Source of the DNA: Pseudopyrenochaeta lycopersici
Lineage: Eukaryota > Ascomycota > Dothideomycetes > Pleosporales > Pseudopyrenochaetaceae
Length of the DNA stretch: 64,000 nt
NCBI GenBank assembly: GCA_003313425.1
Contig: NHZP01000071.1
Coordinates: forward strand, 218,245 to 282,244
Reading direction: 5' to 3'
Part shown: in pieces, positions 57,824 through 64,000 of the stretch
How positions within the stretch are numbered: position 1 is the stretch's first letter
Layout of the letters: each line of letters starts with the position of its first letter
The notes under the pieces: generated by a model
The model's database searches: none
What the model was told of the DNA's origin: nothing
The model's input: the letters and a program-made list of their open reading frames with translations, nothing else
Made by a program: the position numbers and the translations under genes

Positions 57824-58591
57824 CTAGATAAGAGGTGTGCTATGTAGTAACTCGCCGTAGTTCTTATTCTCGTTCTTATTCTCGCTGTCAAAGTTTACAG
57901 TAATATTCATAGCCAGCCTCGTTAACTTAGGCCTAGCCTCCTAAGTTTTGCGCGCTTTCTCAGACCTAGTCCTAGTAGGTCTCTTGCTTTTTGATCGTTC
58001 CAGGCTTCTTTTTACCTCCTGTTTACTTAGTGCATTATACACGTTCCCTGCAACGGTGTGTAGGCTAGCCTACGGCTCCACAAACAACGCTGCTGGGTCC
58101 TTAGGTTAGCTATCTGTTATGTTTAGAAGAAGCTGTGTAGAGCTATCTAGTAGAGGCAGGTTACTAGTTAGTAATTCTATAGTATAAGGTGCCTGCGAGG
58201 AGAGCTTTTTTGGGTTAATAAGCTCGTATACTATCTTGCCCGCGAGAAACGTAAGCTAATAGGAGGACACTAGACCTGACTGCATAGAGTAAAGAGACAG
58301 AGAGGATGTATTACATCTGGCCTTATCAACTAGAAGGAGCGTGTAGGAGCTAGGAAGCCTCTGCTCTGTGCCTATCCTTACAGCTATAGTAGGATCTATA
58401 GTAGCTGCGGGGCCTACGTGTTAGGGTTATGTTACTATGCACAGCGTAGATAGCAACTTACGCTCTACAGGGATGCTAACACCGCTACTAGCAACTGCTG
58501 TGTTAAATTCTATAGTAAGATTATCTATAGCTATGCCTCTTACAGACTGTAAAAGGCTAGCTATTAGAACTGTACGATAAGTAAAGTGCAT
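57824..58591 (-). pseudogene. Secreted protein of unknown family, RIP-inactivated
   Basis: From ATG 58591 a 255-codon frame on minus begins with a signal peptide (MHFTYRTVLIASLLQSVRG). It continues through IAIDNLTIEFNTAVASSG, SSYTLLLVDKARCNTSS, LTFLAGKIVYELINPKKLSSQAPYT-like residues and a very basic segment (RSLERSKSKRPTRTRSEKARK), ending at a TAG at 57824-57826. It is broken by six internal TAA/TAG that fit former Gln. Reading continuity, leader and TG/CA content favour a true gene. Function unknown; a small secreted effector-like protein is a guess from the leader alone. Confidence 0.5.
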
Positions 58592-59659
58592 TTTTAGTAG
58601 GCAGGCGTAAGAGGAGATAGATAGATAAATAGGAGGACAGGACGTTTAGGCTGGGTAGGTAAGAATAGACGAAAGAAAAGAGAAAGGGGCACAGCGAATC
58701 CAAAGATAAAGGAAATGCAGCAGAGACAGATGCCGAAAGAGCGTTAGTTTTTTATAGCTGTTACCTTGCTGCCGTATATTACATACAGACTTAGTGTAAA
58801 GCGCAGTACAAGGTAAAGATAGCATACCTAACACTAGCGTTTCTCTACGTCCCTGCTGCATTATGTAAAGACCTTAGTTGTTAATAAAACAGTATAGCGA
58901 GAATAGCTAAACGTCCAAGTAACTAGCATGTTAGTAAATCCCGACTGTTAGGCCTGTGTTAGGGAAGTGAGAACCAGCGGTTGAAACAGTTCGCTAAGGG
59001 AGGTGCAGTAGAGACGCATAGACTGTTAGAGGTTAGAGTAAATGCACGAGCTGCGCTAAGATACTTATAGCAGCTTCTAGAAGGCTTTGAAACACTACAC
59101 AGACTAGACAGGTATTTCTTAGCTGCTAATCCTGTTACCTAATACAGCTGCTTCGTTTATGCCCCCTTCTGTTCAGTGTAGTAATTAATTAGCGCAATTG
59201 TGTTAAGTTCGGCCGCGTTATGCTAAATAGGCCGTGCACTAGAGGTGCTAGGGAAGTACTGTTCATGCTAAGGCAATGCGGGTCTAGTTATTATTGTTGT
59301 CTATGTTGCGACGTCCCTGCCAAGAACAAACCCTACGAGTTTCTTTAAGAGCCTCCCTTATTATACAATTATTTTTGCTAACAAATAGATAGGTTTAAAG
59401 GGCTATCGTTTATGCGTCTGGCTTAGTAGCTAACATGTTGAAACGATGTAAGCAGCTTAGCATGTTAGGGGCACGATTTTCGTCCTTATAGGAGGTATCT
59501 TAAAAGGATATAAAATAAGCATCTTTTACCCTAATTAGAACTTATATTATTAGCATCTCTCTATTTCATTTCTAGACACGCATCTTCTGTAAATAATTTT
59601 ACTTAGCGCTCTTTTCCCTAACTTTAAGACTACTAATCCTTAATAAAGCCCCTTTTACT
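58592..59659. other. Intergenic region between two divergent secreted-protein genes
   Basis: About 1.07 kb without recognisable coding sequence; partly un-RIPed. It may have held both promoters. A short frame on minus at 58646-58861 has no supporting features. Confidence 0.4.
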
Positions 59660-60885
59660 ATGTAAGCATTAACAGTCGCGGCTATTTTAGTGTTTACTGC
59701 AGGCATAACTGCTAATGCTGCACCTGTTATCCTCTTAGAAGGTCTCTCTGATAGCCTTCTGTCTGGGCTTCTAACTACGGTTGGCCTTAATATACCTGTA
59801 GGTGTTAATAATCTGTAGGTCCTACACAGCGAATAATATACTAGGTTACTAATAGTATTAGGAGCTAGATAATCTGAGACTAGAGTTCTGAGGAGGCCCA
59901 GGCGGTTACAAAGAGAGAGCTACAGCGAGGCTGGGGCCGCGGTAGACGTAGCTAGGCGGGTCGTGTTAGCGGTGTTGTTAAGGGTGTAACTAAGGGGATT
60001 GGCGGCGCAGTAGACGTAATTTTCATTAGGCAGACGATCTAGAACCAGACATCTCAAGAGGCGCAGCTAGTGGCGAAGAGAGAGCCACAGCGAGGCTGGG
60101 GCCGCGGTGGACGTGGCTGGGCGGGTTGTGTTGGCGGTGTTGTTAAGGGTGTAACTGAAGGTATTAGTAGGGTGGCAGATGGAATCTTTATTGGACAGAT
60201 AATCTAAGACCAGACGTCTAAGGAATCGCAGCTAGTAGCGAAGAGAGAGCCACAGCAAGGCTGAGGACGTAGTAGACGCAGGTGAGCTGGTCGTATTAGC
60301 GACGTTGTTGAGGGCGTAACTAAAGGTATTAGCGGTACAGCAGATGCTATTTTCATTGGGCAGACGATCTAAGACTAGACCTCTTAGGAATCGCAGCTAG
60401 TTGCGAAGAGGGAGCCGCAGCGAGGCCGGGGACGTAGTAGACGCGGGCGAGGTAGTTGTGTTAGCAGTGTTGTGGAGGGCGTAAGTAAGGGGATTAGCGG
60501 CGCAGCAGACGCAATTTTTATCGGACAGACAATCCAAGACCAGACCTCTTAGGAGGCGCAGCTAGTAGCTAAGAGGGAGCTGTAGCGAGGCTAGGGACGT
60601 AGTAGACGCGGGCGAGGTAGTTATGTTAGTGGGGTGGTTAAGGGTGTAAGTAAGGGTATTAGCGGGGTGGCAGATGGAATCTTTATCGGACAGACGATAC
60701 AAGACCAAAGCTCTAAGGAGGCGCAACTAGTGGCGAAGAGGGAGGCACAGCGAGGCCAGGAAGGTGGTAGACTTAGGCAGGCAGGGATTTGCTAAGTGGG
60801 GGTTGAGTCAGCGTGTAATGGCGACTCAGCTAGACCAGATTTAGAGTTTGGTGCAGATTTAGACTTTACTGGTGCAGATTTCTAA
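59660..60885 (+). pseudogene. Secreted repeat protein with Lys-Arg sites (Kex2-type precursor), RIP-inactivated
   Basis: ATG 59660 is followed by TAA (was CAA) and then a clear leader ALTVAAILVFTAGITANA and a mature start APVILLEGL. After a frame change (probably a small intron between about 59790 and 59860) the same strand encodes five full and one partial copy of a 55-residue unit ending at a TAA at 60883-60885. Each unit carries KRE at the same place (six sites), a Gly/Arg-rich part, and a short amphipathic GVVKGV...GI segment. Leader plus repeats with dibasic sites is the layout of Kex2-processed repeat proteins, whose peptides are released in the secretory pathway. Several TAG/TAA hits fit RIP. 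No known family matched. Confidence 0.5.
59896..60760 (+). repeat. 165-bp tandem repeat, five copies plus partial
   Basis: Equivalent positions at 59896, 60061, 60226, 60391, 60556 and 60721 are exactly 165 bp apart, so each unit is 55 codons and the reading frame is kept. Units differ mainly by C-to-T and G-to-A. Confidence 0.93.
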
Positions 60886-61910
60886 GATAGATTATTAGTA
60901 GTTTCTATAAGCAAGTAAAGTACAAAATATAGATTGTTAATAAGCAAGTTAATTTATTTAGGGTTGTAATAAGCTACTATAGATAAGGGAGTAATAAAAA
61001 GCAGTATATAAAGTATAAAAAAGAATTGTAAAAAGAAGGGTAAGGGATTGTATTAGAGGTAAGTAGTAATAGTATTATTATTTAGGGGGTTAGAGAGTAG
61101 GTTTAGAGTTAATTAAGAATAAGGTAGAGTTAAGTAAAAGGTATAGAAGTGTTAGATAAAATACTAAAATACGCTTTACAGAATTAATAATTACGATAAA
61201 TTAATTGTGTGTTGATTATAATTATATTCCTTATTAAGTTCTGTCTCCTACTTTCTTCTATATGTCCTCTACTTCTAAAGGTTCTGTCAATTAGTAATAG
61301 TTATTAGTCCTTCCTATACTGTACTTCTAAGGTTCTCCTTATATTTAATAAGAAGAGTAAGTTATTTTAGAGTTTAATAAGAGTAGGTTAAAAAGTGTTA
61401 AGATATAATAGAGAGTAGATTAGTAGCAGTAAGAGATTAATTAAAATTAAGATTAAGAGTATTCTTATTAGATATAAATGTGTAAGTTTAAGGAGGCTAG
61501 ATAGTAGCATAAGTATTAAGTAGAACTAGTTAGTAGAAGGGCATATAAAAGAGTTTTAATAGAGAAGACATAATAAAGCAACTAGGGTAATAATAATAAA
61601 TTTAGGGTTAGTTTAGGTAAATAGTTATTTTATATAACAAGGGGATAAGTTATTAATTAGAATAATATAGTAATTTAATTTAGTAATAGTAGAAGGATAA
61701 GCATAGAGGTATTTAGTATTATAAGAGAAGAGTTATATATATTAGTAGAAGAAGAAGAAGTAATAGGTTATAAATTAGGTAATAGAGGTTAGGTTAGAGT
61801 TCTATAGAAGATTAGAAGATTAGAAGATAAAGAAGAGTTATAAGTAGATTTTAAAAGTGTAGGTAAAGTAAGTAATAGTAGTAAAGTATTTAGGTTAAAG
61901 GTTAGAGTAA
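60886..61910. other. AT-rich DNA without recognisable gene
   Basis: Low-complexity, strongly RIPed; a less AT-rich patch with CT-rich segments at 61240-61340 holds no recognised feature. Confidence 0.4.
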
Positions 61911-62057
61911 GTTAAGTAGGGGTAAAAGAGGGGCAAACAACTAAAGTAGGGGTAAATAAGAAGGAAAGTAGTAAAGTAGGGGTAAATAAGGAGTAAACAA
62001 CTAGAGTAGGGGTAAAAAAGGAGTTAGTAACTAGAGTAGTAGTAAACTTATAAGAAG
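61911..62057 (+). repeat. 30-bp tandem repeats (10-residue unit)
   Basis: About five units with core AGTAGGGGTAAA repeat every 30 bp. In one plus frame they encode (T/S)(T/S)(K/R)VGV(N/K)KE units, so they may be part of the coding remnant that follows. Confidence 0.75.
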
Positions 62058-62129
62058 GTGTAACCGTAACAAGGGGCGGTCTAAGCAGCAGGCTAAGTAG
62101 CAGCAATACAAGCGGCGATAGGAGCAGCA

Positions 62130-62300
62130 GGAGCGCGAGGCAGCAGTGCACAGTCTGTGGCAGTGTCCGCAGCTAGGGCAGGAGGGTTTCTAAGAGATAG
62201 ATAAGCTGCGGAGCAGAGTAAGGTATAAAAAGGAGGTTCAAACGTGCTGGAAGTGTGGGATAATAGAGTATCTCTGCGGCAGAAAGCAAGGTAGCAAGCA
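62130..62300 (+). pseudogene. Cys-rich C-terminal block of a second helicase-like remnant
   Basis: Frame with LWQCPQLGQEGF, EIDKLRSRVRYKKEVQTC and WKCGIIEYLC. It resembles the KGGCARCAVPQEIC block at 56005-56050 and could be a second copy of the same protein family. Flanks are too decayed to extend it. Confidence 0.4.
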
Positions 62301-62499
62301 GAGCAGTAAGCAGAGCAGCAAGCAGAGTAGTAGGCAGGCAGATTGCGCATAGCCGAACGTAGCGATAGCAGTACTATATAGGCTACGAGCAGGAGCAGAG
62401 GCAAAAGCAAGGCTAGAGGTAGGTAGAGGAATTTAAGATAGTAGGCTTTGGGAGGTAGGATATCAAGGGCAGGTAGATAGTAAGGAGGAGCTAGGTAGA

Positions 62500-63960
62500 T
62501 AGATAGGAGAGGTATATCAAGATAGGCAGATTTTTAAGCATATTATTAGTAAAGGAGTAGCTAGTATTATATATAGTATCTTAGAAGAGGAAAGAAGAAA
62601 ATAGATATATTTTATATAGTATTTATAAAAGAATAGTTAACTAGTTTAAATAAGAAAAAAGAAGAAGAGAGTAAAGTAATTTAATATAAGATGTTAGAAG
62701 GAGAGTAGAGAATAGCTAGCTACGTTAAATAAGAAAAAGAAGAAAGAGAGTAAAGTAATTTAATGTAAGACATTAGAAAGAGGGTAAAGAATAGCTAGCT
62801 ACTTTAAATAATATATAAAATAGCTATAATTAGGTTAATTTAAGAAAAGTTAAGTTTATATATAAGTCTTAGTAGAAAATACTATATAAATAACAATAGT
62901 AAGAAGCTATAGTATATAAAATTATTCTAGAAATATAGTAGTATAACTTTTATAGTAGTATAATAAGAAGTTATTAAAATATAAAAGTTAAAAGATAAAA
63001 AGAAAAGAAGAATAAAAATATTAGAGTTAATAATTAATAATCTTATAGTAAAGAATAGTTTTTAAAGTAAAGTAGATAAAATAGTAGGAAAGAAGAAAGT
63101 AGTAGGTAAAGTAGCAGTAAGTAAAGTAAAGTAGAAGATAAAATAGTAGTATGTAAGATAGTAGTATGTAAGATAGTAGAAAGTAAGATAGTAGAAAATA
63201 AGATAGTAAGTAAAAGTATAGCTAAAGTAGTAGTAAGTAAAAGAGTAGATAATATAGTAGTAGGTAATATAGTAGATAAAGAAGTAGATAAGAAAGTAGT
63301 AAGTTAAGTAGTAGGTAAAGTAGTTAATAAGTAAGTAGATAAAATAAAAAGTAGATAAAGTAGTAGTAAAAGAAGTAAAAGTAAATAATAGGTTAGTGGT
63401 ATTAATAGGAAAAAAGAAGAGGAAGGTAAAAGAATTAAAATATAGTATAAAGAAGAGTAAATAATAAGTAAGTATAATTAAAAGAAAGAGGTTAAAAAGA
63501 GTAAAGTAATAAAAGATAAGTTAAAAAGCGTAAAGTAATAAAATAGAAACAAAAGAAAGTAAAGTAATAAAATAGAGGTTAAAGAAGAATAGATAGTAAG
63601 TAGTATTAATTAGAAAAAAAAGATAGTATAATAATATAAAAGAGTATAGTAAATAGAGATATTATAAGTAATAGAGTAGATAGTATAGTAGAAGTAATAT
63701 TATAAAAGTTCCGAATTTAAAAAGAATAAAATAGTAGGAATAGTTTTAAAGTTAATAAGAATAATTAAAGTAAGTAGTAAGTAGTTAAAGACTAAGTAGT
63801 AAATAGTTTTATAAAAAAAACGAAAGTAAAGTAATATAATATAGGAGAGAAGAATAGTAAGTTATAAGTAATAGAGTAGGTAGTATAGTAGAAGTAGTAA
63901 AATTAAGATATAGAATTTAAGAAAATAGGATAGTAGAGATAGGTTTAAAAGTTATTGAGA
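62500..63960. repeat. Purine-rich, C-poor low-complexity tract
   Basis: The plus strand is made almost only of A, G and T, with AGTAAG/GTAGTA-type short repeats and a local 15-16-bp tandem (TAAGATAGTAGAAAG-like) at about 63140-63210. No gene recognised. C depletion without matching G depletion is not what RIP alone gives. Confidence 0.6.
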
Positions 63961-64000
63961 AATATTATTTAACGTTAGTGTGAGCGGTCTCTAGTAAGCT

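Noticed and set aside
61912..62410. Leucine-rich minus-strand frames
   Set aside because: Produced by purine-rich repeats on the plus strand read backwards.
1..64000. CRISPR arrays, bacterial operons, Shine-Dalgarno sites
   Set aside because: Eukaryotic sequence; the direct repeats present are transposon, LTR or coding tandem repeats without spacer structure.

Overview
This is genomic DNA of a filamentous ascomycete (Pezizomycotina). The evidence is a class I hydrophobin, a fungal rhodopsin-domain receptor-like gene, a PaxM-type FAD monooxygenase, short GT-AG introns with CTAAC-like branch sites, and pervasive RIP. In the RIP tracts CpA/TpG is almost gone, TpA is in excess, and transposase and pol frames are broken almost only by TAA/TAG that trace back to CAA, CAG or TGG. 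Most of the window is a nested transposon graveyard with a few intact islands.

Layout. 0-1.6 kb: Tc1-like transposase tail, two transposon right ends and a solo LTR with target-site duplication (TSD). 1.6-4.5 kb: nothing recognised. 4.7-5.1 kb: hydrophobin, one intron. 6.1-8.0 kb: RIPed Fot/pogo-like element. 8.2-9.75 kb: multi-exon rhodopsin-domain membrane gene (minus). 11.5-12.5 kb: transposase fragment followed by a BTB/POZ fragment. 13.8-15.6 kb: another RIPed pogo-like element. 16.0-17.0 kb: intact 319-codon gene of unknown function (minus). 17.4-33 kb: a nest of pogo left ends and a pogo element (17987-32947) split by a Ty3/gypsy element B (18905-32580, TSD ATAGC), itself split by gypsy element C (22347-29070, TSD CTTTT) and carrying a 40-bp LTR relic (TSD TAGGT). 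33.5-35.3 kb: the best-preserved pogo element, with only two nonsense codons. 35.4-36.4 kb: solo LTR and fragments. 36.6-39.35 kb: intact six-exon FAD monooxygenase with a C-terminal membrane region (815 aa). 40.3-48.4 kb: pogo element split by chromodomain gypsy element A (40663-47593, TSD CTAAT). 49-51.7 kb: LTR piece, second transposase type, LINE-ORF1-like remnant. 52-56.7 kb: long RIPed remnant resembling telomere-linked helicase proteins, with an OrsD/DUF3505 zinc finger but no helicase core. 57.8-60.9 kb: two RIPed secreted-protein genes in divergent orientation, one with 55-residue repeats each carrying a Lys-Arg site. 61-64 kb: C-poor, purine-rich repeats.

The most unusual signals are: antisense genes between pol and the 3' LTR in two unrelated gypsy families, one with a TATA box; a shared duplicated-subrepeat architecture at the ends of several pogo families whose ends escape RIP; the 40-bp LTR relic with intact TSD; and the Kex2-type repeat precursor. 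Exons and coordinates were worked out by eye. Coordinates of intact genes and LTR/TIR ends are exact as far as I can count; boundaries of decayed coding regions are approximate.
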